This document shows, piece after piece, positions 35,137 through 45,646 of a stretch of DNA of 64,000 bases; position 1 is the stretch's first letter, and every line of letters starts with the position of its first letter. The stretch covers positions 62,001 to 126,000 of the forward strand of contig CM074702.1 in the NCBI GenBank assembly GCA_037367355.1. The letters are read 5' to 3'. The DNA is from Neoscytalidium dimidiatum. Its lineage: Eukaryota > Ascomycota > Dothideomycetes > Botryosphaeriales > Botryosphaeriaceae. Under the pieces are notes generated by a model. The model ran no database searches. It was not told where the DNA came from and saw only the letters and a program-made list of their open reading frames with translations. The position numbers and the translations under genes are program-made.

Positions 35137-35218
35137 AGCTCCGTTGCCACCATCTATCCCAGAAGCACTACCACAACACTTGTAAGGACACCTCCGTCAT
35201 CAGAACAGACGTCGCATC

Positions 35219-36277
35219 ATGGTGTGCTGCTGGTTCTGGCCCGCACCCGCGCCCTCGTCCAAGAAGAAGAAGAAGCCCGCCAAAGCAAACACCTCTGCTC
35301 CCCGCCGGCGCCCAACCTCCTACACCTCCTCAGCAGACGGCACCCCTCTCCTTGCCCCCCGCCCTGCCGCCACCTCCTCCCTCTACTCCCGCAACGACAA
35401 GACCTACCACACGACCACGACCAACAACAAGCGCGTCCGCCTCGCCAACCCCAACAACACCTACTACAACCCCCCCTCGCCCAAGAAACCCAAAACCAAG
35501 TCTTCCAAGCACGACTCCTCCAGCAAGCTCCGCGGCCGCGGCACCAAGCGCGGGCCCCCCAAACCGCACCCAGACCCGCACCCCTGCGCCTCGTGCGCGC
35601 TGCACCACCCGGGCCACGCCCACCGCACCGCACACAACCACTCGCGCACCTCCTCCCACCATCATCACCACCACTACACCCGCTCCGCCGCGCCCGCCCC
35701 GGACACGCCATCACCACTCCTCCGCCGCACCACCGCCCCGCTCACCGGCGAGCCGGGCAGCTCGACGGCAACCGCGCGCGCCGGCCGCGCCGGCGGCCGC
35801 AGCTACTACGCCTACGGCACCGGGCCCGTCTACTCCTCGACCGGCAACCACAACGGCACCGGAAGCGGCGGCGGCGGCGCTCACCACCACGCCTCCCCGC
35901 CGCCCGGCGCGTACCGCACCCCGCACCGGCCCTCGCGCGCCCACGCCCGCGCCAACACGGCCGCCCGCCGCAGCTCGCGCCGCGACGCGCCCGTCGTCGA
36001 CGTCGGCACCGCGGGCAGGTACACGCCCGCCGGGCCCGCGTCGTACGGCGGCGCGGGCAGCGCGGCGTTCGCGGTGCGCGCCGCGACGAACCAGGCGCTG
36101 GAGAGCGTGCGGAGGCAGGCGTTCAGGGAGCAGATGGGGCGGCCCGGGGCGCCCGCGCCGGGGGCGAGGAGGGTACGGTGGGAGGATGAGGGCGGGAGGA
36201 GGAGGGGCGGCGGGCAGAGGAGGGGCGGCGGAGGTGTGTATTATCCGCCGTACGGGGGGTTGGAGAGCTGGAAGTGA
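35219..36277 (+). CDS. Low-complexity basic protein with MVCCWFWP N-terminus, unknown
   Basis: One exon codes 352 residues. The N-terminus MVCCWFWPAPAPSSKKKKK combines two cysteines, aromatic residues and a polybasic stretch. Together these suggest lipid modification and membrane binding (inference). The remainder is rich in Ser, Thr, Pro, His, Gly and Arg, with a histidine run (SHHHHHHYTR), HPCASCALHHPGH, several Tyr/Gly segments, a possible helix near ALESVRRQAFREQM, and the end YYPPYGGLESWK. No domain was recognised. Other frames over the same DNA are also open because of high GC. This frame was preferred for its residue diversity, its start context and the tyrosine-rich tail. Confidence 0.5.
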   Translation: MVCCWFWPAPAPSSKKKKKPAKANTSAPRRRPTSYTSSADGTPLLAPRPAATSSLYSRNDKTYHTTTTNNKRVRLANPNNTYYNPPSPKKPKTKSSKHDSSSKLRGRGTKRGPPKPHPDPHPCASCALHHPGHAHRTAHNHSRTSSHHHHHHYTRSAAPAPDTPSPLLRRTTAPLTGEPGSSTATARAGRAGGRSYYAYGTGPVYSSTGNHNGTGSGGGGAHHHASPPPGAYRTPHRPSRAHARANTAARRSSRRDAPVVDVGTAGRYTPAGPASYGGAGSAAFAVRAATNQALESVRRQAFREQMGRPGAPAPGARRVRWEDEGGRRRGGGQRRGGGGVYYPPYGGLESWK

Positions 36278-36999
36278 GGGGGTTTGTTGTTGTTGTTATT
36301 GATGATGGTTTTTTCCCCCCCTCTGGTTCTTGTTTCTCCTAAGGATACGGCACATATGGGTCTTTTCTTTCTTTACATATATTTGCGGTGTTCTCTGATC
36401 CCGTTTTCTTTTTTCCCCTTCGTTTGCTCTGGAGTATACAGGATGATGGCGAATGCTTTAGAACGGAGACGGAGTTTTCAAGGTCAGTATACCCGGGTGG
36501 ATGTACTATGCATACCTTGCTTGGATCTCGATCGACACGATAATCTTAATGTTCGTCTTATGGTTTCTGTCCGCTTTTCTTTTTTAGATAGCGCAGAGAC
36601 ACACACACACACACATACATTGAGCACAGGGAATATACGAAAGCTATGCATCGGAGATCGGGCAGCGAATGATAGCCGCGAGAAGCGCCTATAGTCAGTA
36701 CAGTCATCAACGGCGGCGGTGATTGGGCATGTGACGCCGCGGGACGGAGCGCTTCTGCGTAACAGGAAAGTCTCCGTTCGAGGAGCTCGTCTTGGTAAGC
36801 GGTGTGGGAGGTGCGTTATAAATAGACCTGATTGGTCATTCGATGCATCAGTCACGCGGCCCTCTCGACGGTCATTGGCAAATTCCTTTTTAATTTTCCT
36901 CTTCGCGTTAAGCTTATGAACAATGAAAGTTAATCAAGGCGTCGTCATGATATGTACTGTACAATTGCCTCTCGAAAAAAAAAAAAAAAAGACGCCTCT
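36278..36999. other. Convergent intergenic gap with simple repeats
   Basis: Holds the 3' ends of the basic-protein gene and the GH105 gene. It contains an AC dinucleotide run near 36600-36615 and an A-run at 36975-36990 just beyond the GH105 stop. No gene was seen. Confidence 0.5.
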
Positions 37000-38224
37000 C
37001 TAAGCGTTCAGAGCCTCGTACTCCAGAGCGGCGTAGATGAAGGGGCCGGCACCCTTCAGGTCGTTCTCGGCAAGCGGGACTCCGATGTAGTACTGATGGG
37101 CTCCATGTTAGCAGACTGATCTCCAAGGGCGCAGATGATGTAGCGGTGAAGGAAAGACCCACCTCGTAGGACGCGTTGCCGCTCAAGCTGCCGACCTCAA
37201 CGGTGCCCTCCCAGTTCAGCATGCCGCCGGTGGCGTTGGCAACGGCGTACTCGGTCGTCATCAGCTCGTAAGCCTTGGCGGCAGCGGCGGTGTACTTCTC
37301 GCCGGTCACGTAGCCCAGGCGAGCGCCCTTCAGCAGGCCGTAGGTGAACATGGCGGTGCCGGAGCTCTCGATGTAGTTGCCGGCCATGCCCGGGTAGGGC
37401 TCGTCCATGACCAGCCACCAGCCGCCGGTCTCCTGGTCCTGGGCGGCGAGGATGCCGTCGGCGAGGGCGACGTACCAGTCGACGAGCTTCCGGTAGCCGG
37501 CGTGGTCCTCGGGGAAGTAGTCGAGCACGTCCAGCAGGGCCATGACGTACCAGCCCAGGGCGCGGTCCCAGACGTGCGGCGAGGCGCCCGTCACCGGGTC
37601 GGCCCACACGGCCTGCTTCAGCTCGTCGTAGCCGTGGTACAGCAGGTTGCTGGTCCTGTTGCGCAGGTGCTCCTCGATCAGCTCGTACTGCAGCAGGATG
37701 TCGTCCCAGGCCGTGGTGTTGGCGGGCTCGAAGGCCCGCGTGTACTGCGCGTAGAAGACGTCGGCCATGTAGATGCCGTCCAGCCACATCTGGTTGGGGT
37801 ACGTCGGCACGCGGTGCCAGAAGCCGCCCGCGGGCGTGCGCTTCTGCAGGTTGAGGTGCTCGCGCAGCAGGTCCGCCGCCGCCTTGTACTTGGTGGCGTT
37901 GGTCTGGCCGTACAGCTCGAGCAGCGCCCGTCCCAGGAGGATGTCGTCGAGCGAGTCCTTGTCCGTCGGATACCCGGCGATGGTGCCGTTGTCGCTCACC
38001 ACCTGGTCCACCTGCTCCTTCACCCAGGCGTAGTACGACTCGTTGCCGTAGGCCTTGTACGTCAGGTCGACGGCCCGGTAGAGCACGGCGTTCGTGTAGT
38101 GGTTGTCCGGCTCGATGTCCTTGAGGATGAAGGAGTCGGCCATCCAGGTCGAGTACTTCTGCTGGGCCTGGGCCGTGGCCGAGGAGGCGAGGGCCGCGGT
38201 GGCCGCGACGGTGGAGAACTTCAT
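37000..38224 (-). CDS. Secreted GH105 unsaturated rhamnogalacturonyl hydrolase
   Basis: Two exons (38224-37163 and 37092-37000) give 384 residues, the usual family length. A signal peptide ends near ATAQA (residue 20). The six-hairpin toroid family GH88/GH105 is recognised from PNQMWLDGIYMADVFYAQY with Asp149 as candidate catalytic acid, HVWDRALGWYVMALLDVLDYFP, WWLVMDEP and NYIESSGTAMFTYGLLKG. The short last exon supplies YYIGVPLAENDLKGAGPFIYAALEYE, the normal C-terminus. The enzyme removes the unsaturated sugar left by rhamnogalacturonan lyases, so it acts late in pectin breakdown outside the cell. Several N-glycosylation sites are present. A minus-strand TATA-like GAATATAAGG lies about 140 bases upstream. 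Confidence 0.92.
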
Positions 38225-39180
38225 TTTGACTCCGGACGGGACGAATTAAAGCAAGCTTGTAGCCTGCTGGTCGGGAGCAAGTGAGTGAATGGAGAAAGGA
38301 GTGGAAAGCTCAATGGCAAGAGGAAACGAAAACAAAACGAAACGAAACGGCACTCGGACGGTCCCTTATATTCTAGCATGGTGCATTAGGGCGGAAGAAA
38401 CGCATTGTTCCTCTCGTCTCCAGCACGAGAAGGTCCCCTGGCGGAACAACGCAAGCCGCGCAAGGCTGCATGCGTGTCATGAAGACGGGGGCGGGTCCCT
38501 TTCCTCCTCGGTGCCGAGATCACCTCAGTGCAAGCATTGAGCGCGGGAGATATCTCACGGAGTGCTTGGCAGCTCTTGGCGGAAGGGGTCAGGACCCAGA
38601 CGGACCGCGCAAGCGAACGGTCTGGGAGGCCTGGTTGGGCGGAGAAATCAGCGTCCGTTCATGAAGGATTGGCAGTCCCGCCGCTTCGCCAACCCCTGCC
38701 GGAGAACGTTCGCTCGGGAAGAGCAGCTCAGGCGTGGATAGATGCGCCGGAAGATGGGCGGATGCGATGGACGATTGCCATTTTTCCCCGCGCTGGGGTG
38801 CGTAGATTGGCATTAGCGGGTAGGATTGCGATGTGGGGAACAGGCGGAGTGGCAACAGGGGCGGCCGCCCTGCCGAGATGTCACTAGCTAGCAGCGTGTG
38901 TTCCCTGAGTGCCACCGCTTCTGCTCTTCAAGCCGGCCAGCGCTCCTCCTCGGCTAGATCCTCGCCGGCGGAATCTTTGCTTTTGACGCAAGCCTTCCTG
39001 GCGAGGCTCGTCGGGCCCACTCCGTGAAACGCCAAGGGCGGATCCTGGTCTCAGAACAGCCGACAGGGAGATGAGTACAATATGCCTGATGCCTCTCTGC
39101 TGCCATCTTTAAGGCTGAGCGCGCCCTCTTGCTGACTCAAGCGGCAGCGAGCCTCCCGCCTGGCGCCCCCCATGGCCTCC
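38225..39180. other. Intergenic stretch between GH105 and the CE16-type gene
   Basis: Both neighbours are on the minus strand, so this holds the GH105 promoter (TATA-like element near 38366-38372) and the 3' end of the esterase gene. No other gene was recognised. Confidence 0.5.
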
Positions 39181-40580
39181 TCACGCCAGCTGCTTCAGGA
39201 GCTCGGCGGCGATGATTTGGTGCACGGTAAAGGTGATGTGCCCGGAGTCTGCAAAGCCAACTTGATGAGAACAGTCCTTCACTTTCCGCTACTTCCCGCA
39301 GACGCCACTTACTGAACCAAAAGTACTCCGATATAGGCTGGCAGCCGTACGCTGCGTAGTTCCATAGGATGTCCGGTTGAGCGTACGATTGGCAGTAACT
39401 TGGCGCACATCCTTAGCACTGCTTGAAGATTGCAGCACCGCCATTAGACAAGGACTTACCTCGTGGTGTTGTGGATGTTGTATTGCGACGGATCGGCGAG
39501 GACGTCATTCAGGAACGAGTAAGTGTCGAACACGAAGGTCCATGAATCATTGCGTCTAGCCTGAAAAGAAGACACTTGCGCTCGTACCGCCGCGTTCCAT
39601 TGCTCCATCATCGAGGCGTTGGGGAGCGGATTGGCGCTGACATGGTTCGATGCCGTTTTCTCAAGCGGCGGTGGGAGCATCTTGGCTGCGTCAGCTCGAC
39701 AGAGCCGAGTATGCAAGAAACGGGACCTGAGGAAGACCTACGAACAGGAATTTTCTGTAGCCTCTGCTGTAAACCAACTCCTGTGTTCCCCAAGTCAGCG
39801 GTCAGATTTCGCCGAGCGAGTTGAGTCGGTGGCCCAACAACATGACACGGCGGCGCGAAGGAAAAGGGGCTACGCACAACAGACTCAAACCACTTGGTGG
39901 CAGGTGTCTCGTACCATGCTGCAAAGCTGACGTTGGTAAACTTTGCGCTGTCGTTGATGTCATTGATGCTGGCATCCATCCAATTAGTTGAATTTACAAT
40001 GAAGGACTCGCAGAAATTGTGACGCACCCGATCCAAAAAGCAACGAGGGTGCGCTCTGTCTCGAGATTCAAGACGTCGCGAGCGTACAAGTCCCATTGCC
40101 TCACCTGGTCATCCAGGTCCACCGTGTAGTTGTGATGCAAGGGAAGGCTGCGACCGAATTAGTCCAAAGGTCGTCGGGTAGCTTTCTCAAGGCCTCGTAC
40201 TGCTCGGCGCTGATGTCAGCTCCAGCGAATGCAAAATCCCAAAGCTTGGTTCCAGCACACTCCGCGGGAAGACCTTCAAAGCAGCCGGTCAAGTATTCGA
40301 CCCAGTTGGGACCTCCTGAGCTGGTGGTGTTCTTGACGATCTGACTGGAAAGCAGTTGGTCCGGCGTAAAGCTGTAGTTGAAAGCGTCCGAGATGAAGCT
40401 GTAGTTCCAGTGGCCTTGAGTCCCTTGCACGTACGTATAGGAGTCTCCAAAGGCCAGCAGATTATCCACCTCTTTCCGTTGGACAACCAGCGGTGGCAAT
40501 GGGGGAGTCGACGAGCGTGGTGCCGCCTGCACCGAAACAGCCACACAGGATACGAGGAGCGCAATCTTGGCAATCCACAT
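39181..40580 (-). CDS. Secreted SGNH (GDSL) acetylesterase, CE16-like
   Basis: Seven exons (40580-40201, 40147-40028, 39968-39878, 39780-39742, 39680-39460, 39398-39313, 39248-39181) give 334 residues. A signal peptide ends near VSVQA. SGNH blocks are FGDSYT (Ser47), the GADIS loop, GINDIND and, in the last exon, NSGHITFTVHQ with the catalytic His. DILWNYAAYGCQPISEYFWF before the last intron is typical of fungal CE16 proteins, which remove acetyl groups from xylo-oligosaccharides and similar sugars. All joins preserve frame. The first intron was found by restoring the family segment LPLHHNYTVDLDDQV after a CTAAT branch site. The boundary between exons 4 and 5 is the least certain; GTAGGT/AAG was preferred over GTCTTC/CAG. 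Confidence 0.82.
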
Positions 40581-42245
40581 CTTTCTGGATGAACAACGGG
40601 AAACCGGTACCAGACAGGGAGAGAGATTGGCATTGGAGAATGGGTCTGGTGTTGAGGAAAGCTTAATCACAAGGTCCCTCTCGGCATTTTCAATGTACCG
40701 GATGTTGTTCCGGACATTCGGAGAGTGCATCATCGACTGGTTGGCGGAAAGACGTTTCCAATATTTTGCTCAAAGTACCGGCACTATGGAGGTCCTCACC
40801 GGGAGTGTGGAGATGACCCCGCAACGGCGACCCCAGAGAACGGAGCCAGCAGTCCGGACATCCCCACATCGTTTCTTGCCTGCCGAGACGCAAAAATAAG
40901 CGGCTCCGGGAGAGATCTACAGGGATTAGCAATCGGTTAAGAGGGAAGGCCAGCAGTACTGGAATTCCCACCAATAAACGTTCGGAACCCTTAGGGGGCA
41001 GGAGAAAAGCACATTGAGGCGCCATCGTCAATACTGTTCGCGAACACGTCTGCGAAAGTGCGTAGTGGCGTCCTCTTTTATACATCTCAGGGCCGCCCGT
41101 ATTCAAAGGGCTTATCATCCAACTCTTCCCTGTATGCCTGTTGTCCTCTCTTCGCAGCCTCTTCCTCGCGGCTTAACCTTCCATTTTTCACATGATCAGG
41201 AAAATGGTCCGTTCACAACTACTTCGTAGCGCCCACCTTGAAACATTTTAGAACATGATCAAGCCGTGCAAAGCTGACTCTCATTAGCCTTTTGATCTTT
41301 TGAACCAACGGCAGAGAAAGTATCGACAGGTTGTATATTACGTGATCTGAGCTCCTTTCATTCTCATAACATGCAACTCGGCCGACCAACGACAACCTCT
41401 CGCTGGAACCATGTCGCATCGATTGCTGCAGAGTTTAAGTTGATGCGCCATTCAATCATGTGGCATAACGATGCGGCAAAGCCACTGGAAGCCATGTTCT
41501 TCTTGTTTGCAAGCACCACATCTGGGGCGAGGCGGCTAAGCACGGGATGGCCTAGTTCTCTAGGGCAAGTTTGGCCGTAGCCCTTAAGACCCCACGGAAG
41601 AGCCACATCAGTCGAATGCCTTCCGGGCTCGGAAACTGCCGCGAATCCTGGGGTTGCGGGTTGGTAACGCGACAGGTAAACGCCGCATTGTCCCCGCGGT
41701 AAACCCCGGAGCGCGAATTCGCATTGAACAGGCCCCCCAGCGACATGCAGAATGTTCGATGGCTTTGCAGATTCCATCGTAAATGTCGGATGCTGCAGCA
41801 CACGTTGCCATGGACTGTCTTCTGCTCCTCCCTCCACCTTTACCATATGCCAAAATTCCCGGTGAGCGCATCAACACCAATTCGAGAACGATGGCAGGCT
41901 TCTTCTCAAATGGCACACCAATGGGTCGCGTCCGCAAGTCTGCCTCCAGACGCTTAAAAGCCTCCGGTGAAACCAGGTACCGGGATTTACTGCGGGCATG
42001 TGATAGGCTACCCAAGAGCGATGGATGCAGGATCCAGGGCTGAGCGCGGCTGAACAGGGGCAAAGGGATGAGATGCGCCATTGGAGCGATCCACTACCAG
42101 GTGCAGCCCGTCTCTTCTCGCAGTACAAAGCTGCCCAGCATGGCCCCGTGTGCTATAGGTACTGAGTCGTCCTCAGGCGCACGATTCGACCCCAACTCTA
42201 GAATCGCTACATGGACCTCTCGCATTATCCGTCCAGTCAGCACAT
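40581..42245. other. Intergenic stretch with possible gene remains on the minus strand
   Basis: No family was identified. On the minus strand, two overlapping open frames (42081-41608 and 41846-41364) each read like ordinary protein for part of their length. They could be joined by one frame change near 41840, which might mean a decayed gene. Without a motif I do not call it one. Confidence 0.3.
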
Positions 42246-43512
42246 ATGGAAAGGAGAGCAGATCCGGTCAAAGATAGAGGCGGATCTATAGCCCCGATCT
42301 CAGTCACATTCTCAATCATCGCAACCACAGTCGTTCTTCTGCGCCTTTATACACGCTTGGCAATCGTCCGAAGTCCAGGATGGGAGGATTGGATTCTGCT
42401 GGCAGCATCAGTAAAGTTCCTTTCTCCGCGCCTTCCGTCTGAATGCATGCTTACTGGTCTGAAGATCTGTTCAATCATCATGGCCGCACTGCTCGTGCAG
42501 CAAGTCAGGCACGGGCTTGGAAAGCACACGTACGATCTCTCGACCACCGAGGTCGTAACAATTTCCAAGGTTTGTCAGGATGCGCCATTCTCTCAGCCTT
42601 TCGCGTCTGACAGCTAGGCAGTATTTTTGGGTCGAGAACATTTTCTACACGCTTGCGCTTGGCTTGACAAAGATATCGATCGTGGCCCAGTACCTTCGAA
42701 TTTTTCAGTCTACCCGGGCAACTCGCATAGCTTGCATCTGCGCACTCTGTTTCCTGGTAACTGCTCTCTCGCAGGCTTTCCTCCTGTCCATATTTACTTG
42801 CACCCCAATATCGAATTTCTGGACGAGCCCGCAGCTGGCAGGCTGCATAAATCTCACAAAGCTGTATGTGGCTCAGAGTAGCCTCAACATATTCAGCGAC
42901 CTGGTCGTCATCCTGCTGCCGGTCCCGATAATCAAATCGCTCAAGATGTCGAAGAAAGAAAGATATGCATTGCTTGCCATCTTCGCCCTGGCATCATTGT
43001 AAGCCTTTCCTCGCTGAAGATTCCTGTTCCGACGCTAACATGGTCTGCGCAGCGGATGCATCACCACGGTTGTCCGGCTCTTCTACGTCCTCAAGTACTC
43101 GGACGAAGCGGACATTACGTGGAACAACATTGACCCAATGACGTGGTCTGCGCTGGAGGTCTTCGTGGCCATCATCTGCGCGGCCCTGCCAGCGCTGAGG
43201 AAAGCGGTTCAGCGGGTGTTCCCCCGCCTCCTGCAGGGCAGCAGTCATCTGTCCGCGACACGCCCCTCAGAGCCGGACATCGACTTCTCTGCCGCCAGCG
43301 CCAGCGCAAATGCTCGGAAGAACCGCATTACTATGGAGACATTCCAGGACCCACGTCCTGTGAGCAAGGATGGAGACGTGGCCCCTCTTACGAAGGCCGA
43401 CTCGAGAGATGACGTCGAGGCGTTGAGCGACCAACAGTACGACCGGCAGTATGAATCGCATGAAGCGGCAAGCTTGTCAGAGAGCGAGAGGAATATTTTA
43501 TCAAGACCGTGA
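42246..43512 (+). CDS. Rhodopsin-domain (SAT4/Pth11-like) integral membrane protein
   Basis: Four exons (42246-42410, 42465-42569, 42622-42998, 43053-43512) give 368 residues. The product has about seven membrane helices: ISVTFSIIATTVVLL, WILLAASICSIIMAALL, VENIFYTLALGLTKISIV, IACICALCFLVTALSQAF, the LNIFSDLVVILLPVPII helix, YALLAIFALASFGCITTVV and ALEVFVAIICAALPAL. Family hallmarks are RLYTRLAIVRSPGWEDW, the FTCTPISNFW region and DPMTWSALEVFVAI. The C-terminal ~100 residues form a polar cytoplasmic tail rich in Ser, Asp and Glu. These fungus-specific proteins include surface sensors such as Pth11, but most have no known ligand. The introns are 54, 52 and 54 bases long. Confidence 0.88.
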
Positions 43513-44339
43513 TGTTTAGCAATGTTCTTAACGCTTCCGAGAATGTAGCCAGGAGATTGCGAAGCTTGACGACTGAGGCGATGCTGCCGAACTTCCTGCC
43601 GTGAGAGAAAGCTAAAGTTGCGAAATAATCTCCATTCCAAAAAAAAAAAAAAAAAAAAGAAACCGTTGGATGGGGAAATGGAATCTACTTCCGAAGAGTA
43701 TGAGCGGGATGCCTTCCGCGTCCCCCCGCAGTAAGGTTGCCCAGCAGATCCAAAACATCTCGGCGCAACCGCATGCATATACGAGATCAGGCCGCAAAAA
43801 GATTTCAATATCTTCTTGGACGAGAAGTCGATGGTAGGACGCATGATCAGCGCTTCGCTCTAAATTTCTACAAAGAGTGTAGTAGGAGCGCGTCAGACGC
43901 GGCCTTGCGACTGGCCCAGTTCCAGTGCAGCCTCTGACCGCTGCGCCTGGCTCGGAAGGTTTGTATTTCTTTGGCCGGTTACACCACATGAGCACTATAC
44001 TCAAACTCGGTGGGGGAGCCTTCTTGCTTTTCGGCACTAAATGTGAGAGATCTGGGGTGATTTGATAATGGTTGGCAGATAGAAAGCTGCACGATTTGAG
44101 AGTCGAGTAGATGATTTACAGCGGCGACTGTAAGGCATGCTGGTGGGACTGGCTCAACACGGTCCACCCGACCATACAACAGCCAAGCAAGAACACCACT
44201 AAAATGTCGCAAAACATACAAGGACCAACGATGAAAGCAGATATACCAAACAGATGCACTTGGCGGTGATGGGATTCATAGTGCATTACGTAATTTTAAC
44301 ACCATATAGATTCCCAACATCTGTCTCTCAGTCTCAACC
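43513..44339. other. Intergenic stretch with a 20-base A-run
   Basis: An A-run at 43639-43658 follows the rhodopsin-domain gene. Nothing else was recognised up to the tRNA. Confidence 0.5.
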
Positions 44340-44430
44340 GGCGCAGTGGCCGAGTGGTTAAGGCGCTACGTTTAGGACCTCTTCCAAACCGTAGTGGGAA
44401 ACCGCGTGCGTTCGAACCGCACCTGCGTCA
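44340..44430 (+). tRNA. tRNA-Leu (anticodon TAG) with a 12-base intron
   Basis: Acceptor strands GGCGCAG and CTGCGTC pair with one G-T, followed by discriminator A. The D arm is GCC-loop-GGC with GAGTGGTTAA. The anticodon stem is CTACG/CGTAG around TTTAGG, giving anticodon TAG and a purine at position 37. A 12-base intron sits after position 37, the standard place. A class II variable arm (TGGGAAACCGC) and T arm GTGCG-TTCGAAC-CGCAC complete the fold. A TTTT run about ten bases downstream would end pol III transcription. Confidence 0.9.
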
Positions 44431-44945
44431 ACATTCTCTTTTGCTTCGTCTCGCAAGGAGGGACGCAGGTGGTTATTTCGTGCGTTGCGAGCGGGCGTGT
44501 TTCTTTTGTATGGTGTCCGCGAAATATGGCGGTGGGTGACCGTCCGAGAGTATTTCCGAGCTACATCCGCTAAGCGAGGCTGTAGAGCTGGCCGCGCCTG
44601 GCCTTCTAGGAGAAATCTATTAGTACTGCGTCACCATTCTCTTTTGCCTCGTCTCGCGAGGAGAGAGGCAGGCGGTAATCGTCGTTGTTCTGTGTGCAGC
44701 GAGCGGGCGTGTTTCTTTTGCACGGTGTCTGCGAAACACGGCGGTGGGTGATCATTCGGGATTATTACCGAACTATATCCGCTAAGCGAGGCTGTGGAGC
44801 TGGCAGAAACCTATTGATACTGCGTCACCATTCTCCTTTGTCGCGGCTCGCAGAGGGATGGCAGCTGCTTCGTCTGCAGCGGCGTCTTTCTTTCGCACGG
44901 CGTGTCTGGGAAACATGCTGGTCGCGGGAAGGAGATCGCGGGAAG
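44423..44945 (+). repeat. Three degenerate ~200-base tandem repeats starting in the tRNA 3' end
   Basis: Units start at 44423, 44626 and 44820. Each opens with CTGCGTCA followed by (A/C)CATTCTC, and the first copy of CTGCGTCA is the 3' acceptor strand of the tRNA-Leu. Shared inner blocks are GAGCGGGCGTGTTTCTTTTG, CGGCGGTGGGTGA and ATCCGCTAAGCGAGGCTGT. The third unit is shorter and more diverged. No convincing coding sequence was seen. Confidence 0.85.
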
Positions 44946-45646
44946 CGACAAGGGTCTGAGTCAGGTCAGGGACGGGCGAGCCTGGTGATCGGGTCTCGGA
45001 TGCAAGGGAAGCCAATGGCTCACTCGGATCTTCCGGCGCTTACTGATGCGTTGCTGCTCATCTCGGACCTTTTGAGCTCCGAGCAGAGTGATCTGACGTG
45101 CTACAGGCTGGTGCAGCGATATCGGTGGAAGTGTTGCTGCATATGGCGGAGAAAGAGGCGCATGGGTTACATGTATCCGGGAAGCCGACCGTAAGAGCAT
45201 ACTAGACCATCACTGGTATCTTGATTGGAAGGGAGTAGCCGACCGCAGAATCTGGGCAAAGCCACCGCCGAGAAGTAGGCCGGCTTTCCGCGCCGTTTTA
45301 CTGCGTAGTCGGCGCCACAGCTCTACTGGTAATTCGCCAGCGGTGCTGACCATGCTTTCCACATGAGTTTAGGCTTGAGCGGAAGCAATTGTTGTCTTGC
45401 AGAAGAGTCGAAAGTTCTACCATGTGTTTACACGATAACGCAGAATCGCAGAATGTGGGTCCACTGCATAAAATCATTGAGCACGATTCGACGCGCAAAG
45501 TGATATGAGATTGATCACAAAGCCTGGATCGAAGTATGACAATCTCTCACCGCAACCACCTAGTAGGATCTCGAATCGCCAATGCTTCTTTTTCTTTTTT
45601 TCTCAATTTCTCCAGCTATCCTCCAGGCACGACCCTCTCCCACCAT
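44946..45646. other. Intergenic stretch between the repeats and the amine oxidase gene
   Basis: I see no gene or RNA here. Confidence 0.45.

Noticed and set aside
35091..36302. 403-codon frame overlapping the MVCCWFWP protein
   Set aside because: It is nearly pure Pro/Thr/Arg/Ala. The chosen frame has more varied residues and a better start.
36961..36999. A-run after the GH105 stop as a retrotransposon tail
   Set aside because: Similar A or T runs occur at several unrelated places (27762, 43639, 61760) without target-site duplications or element ends.
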